Shown: positions 8,079 to 17,305, counted from the first letter of the stretch. The stretch is DNA of 64,000 bases from JACMLC01 sp963817025 (GCA_963817025.1 CAWFML010000004.1:186001-250000); one strand, 5' to 3'. Made by a program: numbers and translations. Notes: generated by a model not told the origin, from the sequence alone.

Positions 8079-9026
8079 TTATCCGATGTGTTGCGGTATC
8101 GGGTCTTTCACTTCGCTCTCGCGCTCGCGTGCGGTTTCAAGAAAAATCATGTCCACCTTTGGCTCGGCCTGCTTGATTAAGCCTTCTATCTCTTCGACGG
8201 TCTTTTCAATATCGTCCGTCTTGAGATCGTTGAGCAGGTTGATGTGCGCGTTAATCAGTATCTGCTTCGGGGCCAGATGCATGGTCAAAAGCTCTACGAC
8301 CTCGACGACATTGGGATGCTTGAGTATGGCCTGCCGGATTAGCTCTACGGATTTTTTAGTGGCGGCTTCGCCGAGCAGCAGTCCGCGCGACGAGCGCGCC
8401 AGCACAAAGGCCACGATGCCGAGGACAACGCCGATGGTCATCGAAGCCACTCCATCCCAGTAAGCTCCGCCGCCCGGCCCCGCGTGATGCTCTGTCAGAT
8501 AGAGTCCGGCACCCGCGATGACGATGCCCAAAAGAGCCGCAGTATCTTCAAAGAGCACTGTCTTGGCCGTCGGGTCTTTCGATTCGCGCAGGTACTCCAT
8601 AAAGGTCATGCCCTCGTGATGCGCCTCTTTGACCTCCTGGTAAATCGCCAGCCCGATTGAGCCTAATTCGAGCACGAACGAGATGCCGAGCACCCAGTAG
8701 GCGATTGACAGGTTCTCCGGCGCGTGCGGGTGTCGCAGTTTGTCATAGCCCTCGTAAAGCGCATACGTCGCGCCCACGCCGAAGATGAAAATAGCCGCGA
8801 TAAATGACCAGAAGAAACGCTCCTTTCCATAACCGAACGGGTGTTTGTCAGATGCCGGACGCTTGTAGAATCTGAGGCCCAGCAAGAGAAAAACCTGATT
8901 AGTCGTATCGGCCAGAGAGTGCAAAGCCTCTGCCATCATGCCCGACGAGCCGGTCATGACGGCGGCGATAAACTTCAAGATAGTAATCAACCCGTTGGCA
9001 AAGAGCGCACCAAGCACTGCCAGCAT
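8079..9026 (-). CDS. Cation diffusion facilitator (CDF) family transporter
   Basis: This is a likely Zn2+, Mn2+ or other divalent metal exporter of the inner membrane, about 315 residues. The signature runs from ANGLITILKF to MAEALHSLADTTNQVF, with the helix 2 metal-site pair HxxxD at residues 36/40. The second pair is probably around DGVASMTIGVVLG in helix 5. Helices are interrupted by polar loops, and the C-terminal cytoplasmic domain (HLAPKQILINAHINL) has the ferredoxin-like fold expected of CDF proteins. The start ATG follows AAGGGAG by ten bases and an in-frame stop codon directly, so it is well supported. The substrate metal cannot be told from sequence. Confidence 0.93.
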   Translation of the reverse strand: MLAVLGALFANGLITILKFIAAVMTGSSGMMAEALHSLADTTNQVFLLLGLRFYKRPASDKHPFGYGKERFFWSFIAAIFIFGVGATYALYEGYDKLRHPHAPENLSIAYWVLGISFVLELGSIGLAIYQEVKEAHHEGMTFMEYLRESKDPTAKTVLFEDTAALLGIVIAGAGLYLTEHHAGPGGGAYWDGVASMTIGVVLGIVAFVLARSSRGLLLGEAATKKSVELIRQAILKHPNVVEVVELLTMHLAPKQILINAHINLLNDLKTDDIEKTVEEIEGLIKQAEPKVDMIFLETARERESEVKDPIPQHIG

Positions 9027-9161
9027 CTACAGTCGTCTCCCTTGTTTAGGTAATGAAGCTCCGCTCGGATTATCTGCTAAAAAACGATGTGAGGCAACGG
9101 CGCGTTATCACTTCGGCTCTCTTAAAGAGCGGCGCGCGGGAGAAGATGGTAGTGGGGCAAG

Positions 9162-10283
9162 CTACTTCTTGCGCTGTTTCAGTTTCCCGCGTTGCAGAAA
9201 TCCGACGAGCGCGCCCGTCGCGTCAACGACTGCGAGCGCGCCGATGCCGTTCTGATGCATGATTTCGTTGGCGCGTGCTATCGGCGTCGAAGGGGCGACG
9301 AATAAAGAGGGCGAGACGGGACGCATGATTTCGCGCGCGTGCACCTGTCGCCAGCGTTCGCGCGGCAAGGCTTTCAAGTCTTCAAGCGTGAGGACGCCGT
9401 GCAGCCTGCTGCCGCGTGCGACCAGAAAAGAAGTTTGCCGGTGCATGGGCAGAATCGTGTCCACGAAATGACTGACCAGCACATCCGGCTCAATCGTCAC
9501 GGGCATGCTCATCGCATCCGCCACGGTCGCCTGCTCAACCTCCTCCATATTTTTTGTAACGCCCGAAGCAGAATCCAGCAGGAAGAGTCCGATGAGCACA
9601 GTCCAGAGGCCCGTGAAAAGGTCTCTGCGGGCGAAGACGATAAAGACGCCGAAAGCAATCAGCGCGAAAGCGATGACCTGACCGAAGCGGCCTGCGATGC
9701 GCGTCGCGTCCGCGATATTGCCGCCACGCTTCCAGAGAAAAGCGCGCAGCACACGCCCGCCGTCGAGAGGATAACCGGGAAAGAGATTAAAGACGGCTAA
9801 GAGCAGATTGCCGAAGAAGACTATGAAGAAGACGGAAGCCGCGCTCGGATAGCCGACGCGCCCGGCAATCAGCATCGCTACGAAAGCCAGCACAGCGAAC
9901 AGGAAACTGGCGGCTGGCCCGGCGACGGCGATGCGAAATTCCGCGCCCGGACTTTCCGGCAAACTGCGCAGCCGCGCCAACCCGCCGAATGGATGCAGGA
10001 CGATCTCTTCGGTCTCGATCCCTTCGATGCGCGCCATCAAGGCGTGCGAGAGTTCATGCCCGAAGACGGAGAGAAAGAGCGCGAGCGTCGTCACCATGCC
10101 GAGCACCAGCGCCGCCGGAAGACTTGACGCCGGAAGCGTCGTCGCCGTCCCGTGCCTAAGATTGGCGACGATGAGCCACAAGACGACCGCAAAGACCAGA
10201 AACCAGCGATAGTCTATCCGCACCGGAATCCCGTAGACGCGCGCCACTGAAATCTGTTTGTGTAATAACTTAAGGACGTTCAT
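9162..10283 (-). CDS. M50 site-2 protease family protein with C-terminal CBS domain pair
   Basis: This is an intramembrane zinc metalloprotease of the SpoIVFB/Rip3 type with about six transmembrane helices. HELSH is at about 76-80 within a helix, and the second motif, NLFPGYPLDGGR (Asp about 174), completes the zinc site. Two CBS motifs occupy about residues 245-370 (VADAMSMPVTI and ARANEIMHQNGIGALAVVD) and may sense adenosine nucleotides. The ATG at 10283 begins at NVLKLLHKQISVARVYGIPV, as in homologues. A GTG ten codons earlier at 10313 is possible. The substrate is unknown; no sigma or anti-sigma gene is adjacent. Confidence 0.92.
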   Translation of the reverse strand: MNVLKLLHKQISVARVYGIPVRIDYRWFLVFAVVLWLIVANLRHGTATTLPASSLPAALVLGMVTTLALFLSVFGHELSHALMARIEGIETEEIVLHPFGGLARLRSLPESPGAEFRIAVAGPAASFLFAVLAFVAMLIAGRVGYPSAASVFFIVFFGNLLLAVFNLFPGYPLDGGRVLRAFLWKRGGNIADATRIAGRFGQVIAFALIAFGVFIVFARRDLFTGLWTVLIGLFLLDSASGVTKNMEEVEQATVADAMSMPVTIEPDVLVSHFVDTILPMHRQTSFLVARGSRLHGVLTLEDLKALPRERWRQVHAREIMRPVSPSLFVAPSTPIARANEIMHQNGIGALAVVDATGALVGFLQRGKLKQRKK

Positions 10284-10350
10284 AAAACTATTGCGATTGG
10301 CCCTCGCCCACACAACTTAGACCCGGAAATTAAAGCGAAGTTCCGCCGTC

Positions 10351-11991
10351 TTAAAAAATATCAGGAGCGGCACTGCTGGCTTTCTCATCCGCCGCGCGGG
10401 AATTTATCTTGAGTCGCGTCTGAAAATTTCCTACAGCTTTGCCTTTATCATCAAAGACCAGCCCTATCAGATCAACCGCCGCGACCTGTTTGCCCTCCAC
10501 CGTTTCATAGCTCAGGCCGCCGCCGCCGATTTCGACCGAAGCCGTCAGCACCATGCCGTGACCGGGCGTATCAAGGTAGACGGTCGAGAGCGAAGTTGGA
10601 ATCTCTCTTTTAGGAGACGGCGCGGCAAGAGCGGCTCTCAGTTGTTGCTGTGGCGATTTCGCGTTCGCAGCTTGAGCAATCGGATTGGAGGCAGAAGTCT
10701 CAGCCTGCGCTTTCATAAAGCCGCGCGGCAAGCGCACGGTTAACTCAGGGCGGCCCGCGATTCTCACCGTGAGGTTCTTAAAATCCCTGCCCGCCTGCTC
10801 CTGATTATCAGGACGCCAGGCCAGAAGATAATAGCTCGAAGTCTCGTCAAGAATCTTGCTGACCCAGGAGTCAAACGTATTCTGATTTCGCAGCGCACGC
10901 CCGCCAGTATCCGCCGCCAGCGCGTTCAAAGCATCCTGCGAGGCGGCTATCTCGCGCAAAGCGATGCTTTCAAGACGACCGTTGGCATCCATCGCAACAT
11001 TATTGGTGGCGTCAAGCTGGCCGGAGTTCAGCCCGCGCGCGTCAATCGTATAGAGGACAGTTCCCGCGCGCAGGGCTGCGTCCGTAATCTTGTTCAGCCT
11101 GCTGCGCGGGTCTGCATTGCGCGGCCCGGTATCAAGAAGAAAGCCGTCCGAGATAAAGAAAGCGAGCTTGCGTCCGGGAAGCTGCGCCGTCGCGCGCATC
11201 AATTTTTCAAGCGCGCCATACGTGCTCGACGTGACCTCTGCGGCCTGCAACAAGATCAAGCGAGCGCGATTGATAATCTCCACTTCACAAGAGACGACCT
11301 GATATCTTATAGGAGCGTATTTCAAACATTCCTCGACGTAGAACCTCATGATGCGTGGGTCTTCTTTGCGCTCGATGGCGAGGGCCGTATATTCGGTCAT
11401 CGGCACGCTCTCGCTCGTCATCGAGCGCACGTTGTAAGGCTTCAGCACGAGACGCGTGATGGCTGTGCGAAGCATCAGCTTGCTCTCCGTAAACTGCTGT
11501 AGAAAGCCTAGCTCGCCGCTCGTCGAAGCCAGCAGAACCTGATCGTCGTCGGTCATCTCGTTTTCCACAAACTGCGTGAGCATCTTGCGCGTGCGCCCGA
11601 TGCTGTCGAGAGAGAGGTGCAGGTCGTCTATGAAAAAGATGATGATTCGACCGCGCTGGCCGTCGGCAGCGGGCGAACTGGGTTGTGCCTTATCGTTGTT
11701 AGCCGCAAGCTGCGCCGCCGCTTCCCGCTCGCTTCCGGTTCTGACCTGCTCGAAGAAAGAGAGGGGCTGCGGCTTGCCGTCCACCAATAGCTCAAACTGT
11801 TCGCGCTGCAAGCCGTCCACAAACCGTCCCTGCCTATCAAAGACCGTGACGCCTGTCTGGACCAGTTCCGTGTTGACGCGCACCACTTCGTCGGACTGCT
11901 CCGAAGATGTTTGCTGAGCGCCGGCAAGCGGGACGAAAGCTGCGAGACAAAAGATGAAGAGCAGAAAAATCTTTCGTGTTTGAGCAAGCAT
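10351..11991 (-). CDS. Secreted VWFA-related protein (acidobacterial type)
   Basis: The protein has about 546 residues with a signal peptide (LAQTRKIFLLFIFCLAAFVPLAGAQ). A short domain follows (VNTELVQTGVTVFDRQGRFVDGL, about 40-65), then the von Willebrand A-like domain from RGRIIIFFIDDLHLSLDS to SSYYLLAWRPDNQ. The MIDAS is degenerate (DLHLS instead of DxSxS), which is common in this family (TIGR03436). The C-terminal part is likely beta-sandwich. The start is placed at the ATG 11991, because only this start puts the signal peptide at the N-terminus. Function is unknown; the family is greatly expanded in Acidobacteriota. Confidence 0.88.
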   Translation of the reverse strand: MLAQTRKIFLLFIFCLAAFVPLAGAQQTSSEQSDEVVRVNTELVQTGVTVFDRQGRFVDGLQREQFELLVDGKPQPLSFFEQVRTGSEREAAAQLAANNDKAQPSSPAADGQRGRIIIFFIDDLHLSLDSIGRTRKMLTQFVENEMTDDDQVLLASTSGELGFLQQFTESKLMLRTAITRLVLKPYNVRSMTSESVPMTEYTALAIERKEDPRIMRFYVEECLKYAPIRYQVVSCEVEIINRARLILLQAAEVTSSTYGALEKLMRATAQLPGRKLAFFISDGFLLDTGPRNADPRSRLNKITDAALRAGTVLYTIDARGLNSGQLDATNNVAMDANGRLESIALREIAASQDALNALAADTGGRALRNQNTFDSWVSKILDETSSYYLLAWRPDNQEQAGRDFKNLTVRIAGRPELTVRLPRGFMKAQAETSASNPIAQAANAKSPQQQLRAALAAPSPKREIPTSLSTVYLDTPGHGMVLTASVEIGGGGLSYETVEGKQVAAVDLIGLVFDDKGKAVGNFQTRLKINSRAADEKASSAAPDIF

Positions 11992-12118
11992 GCGCGCTGC
12001 ACCTTTGTCTGAGGAAGAGGTCAAATGTCGGGGAGACAATGACAGCACCGGAACGGCATCAAATCCAAAACTGCCGTCAGAGCCTGTCCGGCTTGAACGG
12101 CCACCGGGCATGCAGTTT

Positions 12119-13222
12119 TTAAGTCTCAAACGCGCTGGCTTCGGCATCAAGGAGGGGATGCGGCTCGTTGCGCGTGACGCGTCTTAAGAGCAGCGGTTCT
12201 TCGTACATCTGCTCAAGGCCGCGCACGATGGCAAAGCGCGGCTCTTCCGGGGTTCGGACGGAAAGCTTGGTTTCGCCTTTGAAATATTCGTCTAAACCTT
12301 CCATCTGCGCGCCGCCGCCCGTGAGGATGATGCCCCGGTCATAGATGTCTGCGGCGACTTCGGGAGGGAGTTCCGCGAGCGTCTCGTTGACCGCAACGGC
12401 AATCTTGCGTATCACGGGCTGTGCGATGGCATAGACTTCTCCGGCGGTAATCTCTATCGCGCCGGGGCTGCCCGTCTGCACATCTCTGCCCTTGATCGTG
12501 ACCTCGCGTCCCAAATCTTCCGGCACGATCGCCGTCGCCAGCTCAAGCTTCAAACGCTCTGCCGTGCGTGCGCCGATAGTTAAGCCGCGATGACGCCTGA
12601 CGTGGTCTATGATGGCCGCGTTGATGTCAGAGCTGCCGATGCGCTCTGCGCGCGAGTGAACGATTGTGCCGTTGGCGATGACGGCGATGTTGGCCGTGCC
12701 GCCGCCGATGTCCACGACGGCAGAGGCGTGCAGGTCGTCAACGCGCACGCCCGCGCCAAAGGCTGCGGCCAATCCTTCCTCTACCATGTAGACGCGACCG
12801 ATGCGCGCGTAATCCGCCGCGGCCAGCAGGGCGCGCTGCTCGACCTGCGTGACTCCGGACAGGACGCTCATCACTGCGCGACGGCTGAAATGCGAGACGC
12901 CGCTTCTGGCTTCGCGGACGAGATGATTGAGCAGCGCACGCGTGCGTTCAAAGTCCGCGACCACTCCGTCAACCAGAGGCGCAATGACTACCACATCGCG
13001 CGCCTCGCGGCCCTGCATCTGTTGCGCCTCATGCCCGAAGGCGATGACCTCGCCCGTCAGATTATTGACGGCGACCACAGAAGGCTCGTCCACCACCACG
13101 CCGCGCCCGCGCACGGCGATGATCGTGCTCGCAGAACCCATGTCTATCGCCATCGAATCCGAAACCAGATCGCGCAACGCGCTGAGTCCCATAAACGCGG
13201 CTGTTTTACCCATGAAAGACAT
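12119..13222 (-). CDS. mreB: MreB-like actin-family protein
   Basis: This actin-fold ATPase has 367 residues. The phosphate-1 segment is MAIDMGSASTIIAV (canonical MreB has AIDLGTANT), phosphate-2 is VDIGGGTANIAVI, and the adenosine motif is GIILTGGGAQMEG. Other MreB hallmarks are DEPSVVAV, VAPLVDGVVADF and EEGLAAAFGAG. Ser/Ala replace the usual Thr/Asn residues of phosphate-1, so this may be a divergent paralogue, although rod-shape determination remains the simplest guess. mreC, mreD, pbp2 and rodA are not adjacent; the neighbours are a VWFA protein and a nucleotidyl cyclase. The N-terminus has about 20 extra residues before the actin fold, a possible membrane-binding helix. Confidence 0.88.
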   Translation of the reverse strand: MSFMGKTAAFMGLSALRDLVSDSMAIDMGSASTIIAVRGRGVVVDEPSVVAVNNLTGEVIAFGHEAQQMQGREARDVVVIAPLVDGVVADFERTRALLNHLVREARSGVSHFSRRAVMSVLSGVTQVEQRALLAAADYARIGRVYMVEEGLAAAFGAGVRVDDLHASAVVDIGGGTANIAVIANGTIVHSRAERIGSSDINAAIIDHVRRHRGLTIGARTAERLKLELATAIVPEDLGREVTIKGRDVQTGSPGAIEITAGEVYAIAQPVIRKIAVAVNETLAELPPEVAADIYDRGIILTGGGAQMEGLDEYFKGETKLSVRTPEEPRFAIVRGLEQMYEEPLLLRRVTRNEPHPLLDAEASAFET

Positions 13223-13232
13223 ATGTTTTCAA

Positions 13233-13314
13233 GTGATGGGTGACGGGCGGCGAGTGACAAGCAAGAAGAAGGCTTTTGTCTTTAACTTGTCACCTGTCGC
13301 CTGTCACCTGTCAC
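13233..13314. repeat. Inverted-arm repeat, family E (GTGACAAGTGACG words)
   Basis: The arms are 13233-13261 (GTGATGGGTGACGGGCGGCG...) and 13286-13314 (CTTGTCACCTGTCGCCTGTC...), imperfectly complementary. The right arm encodes the final residues of the cyclase at 13304. Relatives are at 24519-24597 and 39820-39879, all with a loop containing AAAGCTT/CTTTTGTCTTTAA-type sequence. Confidence 0.85.
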
Positions 13315-14977
13315 TGCCTTCCTTCTGCCATTGCACTTCAAAGAGTGGCACGGGCTGAACGCGGTTTTTGACCGCGATTGGTTCGAGGGTGATGAGCGGA
13401 TAACGGCATTTGGCTGCCTGCATCGCCGCATCGCTCAATAAAATTTGTCCGCCCTTAGAGTTTGATTCAAGACGCGAGGCTGTATTGACAGTATCACCGA
13501 TGGCCGTGTATTCCGAACGCCGCTCAGAGCCTATATAGCCGACGACAGCTTCGCCCGTGTGCAGGCCGATGCCGATGGCAACTGCGGGCAAACCCTCTTC
13601 GACTAAATCATCGTTGATGCCCATCACGCGCCGCTGCATCGCTACAGCAGCGTTGAGCGCGTTGGTCGCATCGTCCGGCGTCGCCGTGGGCGCGCCGAAC
13701 AATGCCATCAGGCCGTCGCCAAGATATTTGTCTAGCGTCCCGCCGTGCGCGAAGATGATGTCCGTCATCGCCGAAAAATATCTATTGAGAAGTTGAACGA
13801 CCTTTTCGGGCTGCGCGTGCTCTGAGAGGCGCGTGAAGCCGCGTATGTCTGCGAAGAGCACTGTGATTTTTTGATTGACGCCGCCGAGCTTGAACGATTC
13901 CGGATTTTCGAGCATCTGCCGCACCACATATTCCGGCAGGAATCTTCCGTAGTTGGCGCGCGCCACTTCTTCACGCGCGAGACGTTCGTGCGCGCGGACG
14001 TTTTCGACCGCGACGGCTGTCTGCGAGGCGACCGCGCTAATCAATTCCAGATCGTCCGGCGTGAAGGAAGCGAAAGGGTCTAAGCGGTCTGCGTAGATTG
14101 CGCCGTGAACGCCCGACTCTGCGATGAGCGGCGCGCAGATGGTCGAGCGCACTCCTTGAGAGACGATTGATTCGACGCCTGCAAACTGCTCGTCTGCGGC
14201 GGCGTCCTGCGAGAGCAGTGCGACGCGATCCTGCATGACCTTGCGCGTGATGGTGCGCCCGATGGTCAGTTTCCTGGCATGCGCTTCGAGCTTTTCGTCG
14301 CGCGCTTTAGTGGCAATCGGAAAGAGACGGACTTCCTCTTCGCCGCTGTCGTTCTTGACCGTACCGTCTGCCAGCAGCGCGACGACGCGGTCTGCGGGCG
14401 TGACGCGAAAGATGATGTCCGTGGCTTTGGCGAAGATGGCGTTGAGGTCGAAGACAGAGCCTAAGGTCTTGCTCATCTCATACAGCACCGCGAGAATGTC
14501 CGCCTTGCGGCGCAGCTCTTCCATCTCTTTGTCGCGCGACGAAGTGCTGGTCGGAGGCTTTGAGCGCAGCACAGTCTGCAAGACATCGTTGGCGGAGATG
14601 AGTAGCTGCGTGTGGCCGAGCGGCTTGTCATCATAACGGACTTCGGCTGTCGCGCGTTCTTCCGGCTGCTGCTCAAAGCGGAGCGTGCTCGCGCCGATGG
14701 TGACGCGGTCGCCGTTATTCATTACGTGCTCAAAGCGCGGCTCGCCGTTGATAAAAACCTTATTCGCGCTGCGGCGCAGTTGGCCGCCGGTGTAAACGCC
14801 GTCCACCAGCTTGAACATGCCTTCTTCATAAATGATATGCGCGTGATGACGCGAGGCGCGCGGGTCATCAAGCACCACGCAGTTGTCAGGGGCGCGGCCA
14901 ATCGAGCAGAGCGTTTGCGGGGTCAAAGGATATTCCCACTCACGACCGCTGGCATCTGTGATTTTGAGTAAAGCCAT
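13304..14977 (-). CDS. FHA-GAF class III nucleotidyl cyclase (probable adenylate cyclase)
   Basis: The protein has about 557 residues. An N-terminal FHA domain (SIGRAPDNCVVLDDPRASRHH, phosphothreonine binding) is followed by a helical linker, a GAF domain (about 165-330) and a class III cyclase domain (about 365-540). The first metal site is FADIRGFTRL, the substrate Lys lies in DKYLGDG, the second substrate residue Asp in YTAIGDTVN, and the transition-state Arg in TASRLE. The Lys/Asp pair suggests ATP as substrate. The ATG at 14977 is chosen, where the FHA domain begins; a TTG 15 codons upstream is possible. FHA coupling suggests control by a Ser/Thr kinase such as the one at 49156-51204, which is inference. 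Confidence 0.93.
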   Translation of the reverse strand: MALLKITDASGREWEYPLTPQTLCSIGRAPDNCVVLDDPRASRHHAHIIYEEGMFKLVDGVYTGGQLRRSANKVFINGEPRFEHVMNNGDRVTIGASTLRFEQQPEERATAEVRYDDKPLGHTQLLISANDVLQTVLRSKPPTSTSSRDKEMEELRRKADILAVLYEMSKTLGSVFDLNAIFAKATDIIFRVTPADRVVALLADGTVKNDSGEEEVRLFPIATKARDEKLEAHARKLTIGRTITRKVMQDRVALLSQDAAADEQFAGVESIVSQGVRSTICAPLIAESGVHGAIYADRLDPFASFTPDDLELISAVASQTAVAVENVRAHERLAREEVARANYGRFLPEYVVRQMLENPESFKLGGVNQKITVLFADIRGFTRLSEHAQPEKVVQLLNRYFSAMTDIIFAHGGTLDKYLGDGLMALFGAPTATPDDATNALNAAVAMQRRVMGINDDLVEEGLPAVAIGIGLHTGEAVVGYIGSERRSEYTAIGDTVNTASRLESNSKGGQILLSDAAMQAAKCRYPLITLEPIAVKNRVQPVPLFEVQWQKEGSDR

Positions 14978-15100
14978 AGAGATTTTCGGAAAATTTAACT
15001 GGCGCGATTCTGTCTGCGCCAACTATCATCGGACTATCATAAAACACTTCGCAGGCTAACGAATCAATTTTACAGGCAAACGCTGTTTGAGACCAACTAG

Positions 15101-15187
15101 ATTGCGGAATGCGGATTTCGGATGGCGGATTTTAAGAATCGAATCAAGCGCTTTTTAATCCGCCACCCGAAATCCGCATTCCGCAAT
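15101..15187. repeat. Inverted-arm repeat, family C (GCGGAATGCGGATTTC words)
   Basis: The arms 15101-15131 and 15157-15187 are 31 bp long with one mismatch; the loop is 25 bases. It stands in the divergent intergenic region between the cyclase (minus) and the porin (plus), just upstream of the candidate Pho box. The remainder of this 379-bp gap holds only the promoter region. Confidence 0.9.
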
Positions 15188-15194
15188 TTTAAAG

Positions 15195-15226
15195 TTAACC
15201 CGAATGTAACTTTTGCTTCATATTAT
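15195..15226 (+). promoter_or_regulatory. Candidate Pho box and -10 element before the porin gene
   Basis: TTAAC at 15195-15199 and GTAAC at 15206-15210 form a direct repeat with an 11-bp period, the spacing used by PhoB-type regulators. Ten bases further is TATTAT (15221-15226), a good -10 hexamer. The similar site TTCAG-N6-GTAAC stands before pstS (17340-17355). PhoB is encoded in the same cluster, so autoregulation by phosphate limitation is likely, but binding is inferred. Confidence 0.5.
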
Positions 15227-15356
15227 CGCCAGCTTGCATTCGGAGTTCTCGTATCCACGCATCACGCTGCGCCGTAAAGCAACAGCAGCGCGCTGATGTT
15301 TATCTTTTTAACCAGAGCTTTTCCTGCCCTTCACCTGATTTTTTAAGGAGCAAACC

Positions 15357-17159
15357 ATGCTGCTAGAGAAAACATCACGCCTCGTCCTGCTCTGCGCTTT
15401 CTGCATCTGTCCGGCGTTCTACGTTTCCGCGCAAACTCCCGCACAGCCCTCTGCCACCGGCAGCGCAACACAGACCGCAGCAGCACTAGCAGTCGCGCCC
15501 GCCAAAGACGCCCCGGCTGCGACAAAAACTGAAACGGAAGAAGTGCAGCGACAACTGCGCGAACAGCAGCAGGAACTCGAACGCATGCGCGCACTGCTGA
15601 CGGAACAATCGCGCGTCATCGACGAGCTGCGCCAGCGCGTAGAGCACACAGAGCAGGCCGTCGCCAACGGCGCTGTGGTCAAAACAACAGGCATCGTTGC
15701 CAGCGACACCGTCTCGACCGGGCCAGCCGGAACAAACAGTTCTCCGGCCACGGGGCAGACAGCAGAGCAGGACGAGCGTTTGAAGAAGGTGGAAGAGCAG
15801 ACGCGCAAGAACACCGAGACGATTAGCAAGCAACTCGGCTCGCTCACTTTTAGCGGCGACCTGCGGCTGCGTTATGAATCCTTTTATGGTCTCCTGAATC
15901 CGACGGCGAACGCGGAGAATCCGGCCATCCTCGGAAACCCCATCACGACCCGCCAGCGTTTTCGCGTGCGCGCGCGGCTAGCCATACGCGGGCAAATCTC
16001 CAAAGAGTTTGACTGGGGTTTGCGGCTCTCGACCGGCAGCTTTGCCGATGCCATCTCGACCAACCAGACTTTAACGGATTTTTATAATCGGAAACCTTTC
16101 GCACTCGATCAGGCTTACATCGCATGGACGCCGAACCGCGTGCCAGGCTTGCGCCTACAGGGTGGCAAGTTTGAAGTGCCGTGGGTTCGCACCGAGATGA
16201 CGATTGACAATGATGTGCAGATGGAAGGGTTTAATCAAATCTACTCGCGCGGCTTCAAAAACTCCGCGCTCAAGAACCTGACGTTTGTCGCATGGCAGTT
16301 GCCTTTCTTCGAGCGCAACTCTTCTTTCGTGCGGAACGCAAACGGCACGGTCAATCTGGACGAGTCGCGCAGAGCCGGGCGCGACCTCGCGCTATATGGA
16401 GCGCAGGTGCGCGGGCGGCTGGAATTTTCCCCGCAGGTCGCGCTGACGCTCTCTGCTTCAGACCTTTACTTTTCCGGGACGCAGTTTATCTCACCCGTAC
16501 AGGTCTTCGGCGGCAACCTGCAACTGCCTGTGACTTTCACGATTCCCGCCAGCGGCACGACTCCGGCGCAGACCATCACGACACAGGTCAACATCCCGCG
16601 CGACCTGCTCATCGCTGGCAACGGTAATCTTGGGCTTTCGACTGCGAGCAACAATGCCATCAACCGCGACGGGCGGCTCTCTTCCGGCTACAACCTTGTT
16701 GATTTGATCGGACGACTCGACCTCAAGCATAGCAAACGCTGGCCCATGACACTGCTCTTCAATTTTGTCACCAACACACAGACTCATGATGTCGTGGCGG
16801 CAGGGCCGGGCGGCGCAAATGTGTTCCTCAAGAATAATGAGAATAACGGCTACTACGCGGAGTTTCTGGCGGGCAAGCAGGAAGCGCGCGGCGACATGCT
16901 GTTCAGTTACACTTTTACGCGCATCGAGAAGGATGCGGTGCTGACGCCTTTTAATTTCTCGGATGTGTTCCAGCAATCGGACATGAGCGCGCATCGCTTC
17001 ATTTTTAATTACACTGTAGACCCGCGCGTCACGCTGACATTCACGAGCATCGTGACAGGGAGGCCAAACGGCTTGCCCGGCGTTTTCGGCACAACGCCGC
17101 CCGGCTCGCTCAATCGCCCGACGACACGCTTGCAGTTCGATACCAACTTCAGGTTTTAA
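15357..17159 (+). CDS. Outer-membrane porin of the phosphate regulon (putative)
   Basis: The protein has 600 residues. A signal peptide (about 1-25, ending YVSAQ) is followed by an Ala/Thr-rich segment and a coiled coil (about 60-100, QRQLREQQQELERMRALL). From about residue 165 it is beta-strand rich, starting FSGDLRLRYESFYG, with alternating aromatic strands and ending in a C-terminal Phe (TNFRF) as outer-membrane barrels do. This matches the putative porin family; OprO/OprP-like phosphate uptake is suggested only by position directly before pstS. The start ATG is preceded by AAGGAG seven bases away. Confidence 0.82.
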   Translation: MLLEKTSRLVLLCAFCICPAFYVSAQTPAQPSATGSATQTAAALAVAPAKDAPAATKTETEEVQRQLREQQQELERMRALLTEQSRVIDELRQRVEHTEQAVANGAVVKTTGIVASDTVSTGPAGTNSSPATGQTAEQDERLKKVEEQTRKNTETISKQLGSLTFSGDLRLRYESFYGLLNPTANAENPAILGNPITTRQRFRVRARLAIRGQISKEFDWGLRLSTGSFADAISTNQTLTDFYNRKPFALDQAYIAWTPNRVPGLRLQGGKFEVPWVRTEMTIDNDVQMEGFNQIYSRGFKNSALKNLTFVAWQLPFFERNSSFVRNANGTVNLDESRRAGRDLALYGAQVRGRLEFSPQVALTLSASDLYFSGTQFISPVQVFGGNLQLPVTFTIPASGTTPAQTITTQVNIPRDLLIAGNGNLGLSTASNNAINRDGRLSSGYNLVDLIGRLDLKHSKRWPMTLLFNFVTNTQTHDVVAAGPGGANVFLKNNENNGYYAEFLAGKQEARGDMLFSYTFTRIEKDAVLTPFNFSDVFQQSDMSAHRFIFNYTVDPRVTLTFTSIVTGRPNGLPGVFGTTPPGSLNRPTTRLQFDTNFRF

Positions 17160-17166
17160 AAACATA

Positions 17167-17286
17167 TTTCCCGCAAAGGCGCTTCAACCAGGGAATAAGG
17201 TGAAGGGTGTCGGGTGTAGGAAAAGCAGAAATGTTTTCACTACACCCGACACCCTTCACCCTTGCTCTTCGCGCCTTTGCGGGAAA
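17167..17286. repeat. Nested inverted-arm repeat: family K inside family F
   Basis: The outer arms 17167-17182 and 17271-17286 are perfect 16-bp complements (TTTCCCGCAAAGGCGC). Inside, a second perfect 20-bp pair at 17199-17218 and 17241-17260 has unrelated words (GGTGAAGGGTGTCGGGTGTA). It looks as if one element inserted into another. It lies between the porin and pstS. Confidence 0.92.
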
Positions 17287-17305
17287 CTTTTTGATTCTTC
17301 CTGTT

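Noticed and set aside
8079..9026. MntH/NRAMP-type transporter
   Set aside because: The topology, HxxxD in helix 2 and C-terminal domain fit CDF transporters, not NRAMP.
10351..12150. Start of the VWFA gene at 12150
   Set aside because: The first 53 codons are basic and unlike a signal peptide, and overlap the end of the MreB-like gene; the signal peptide begins at the ATG 11991.
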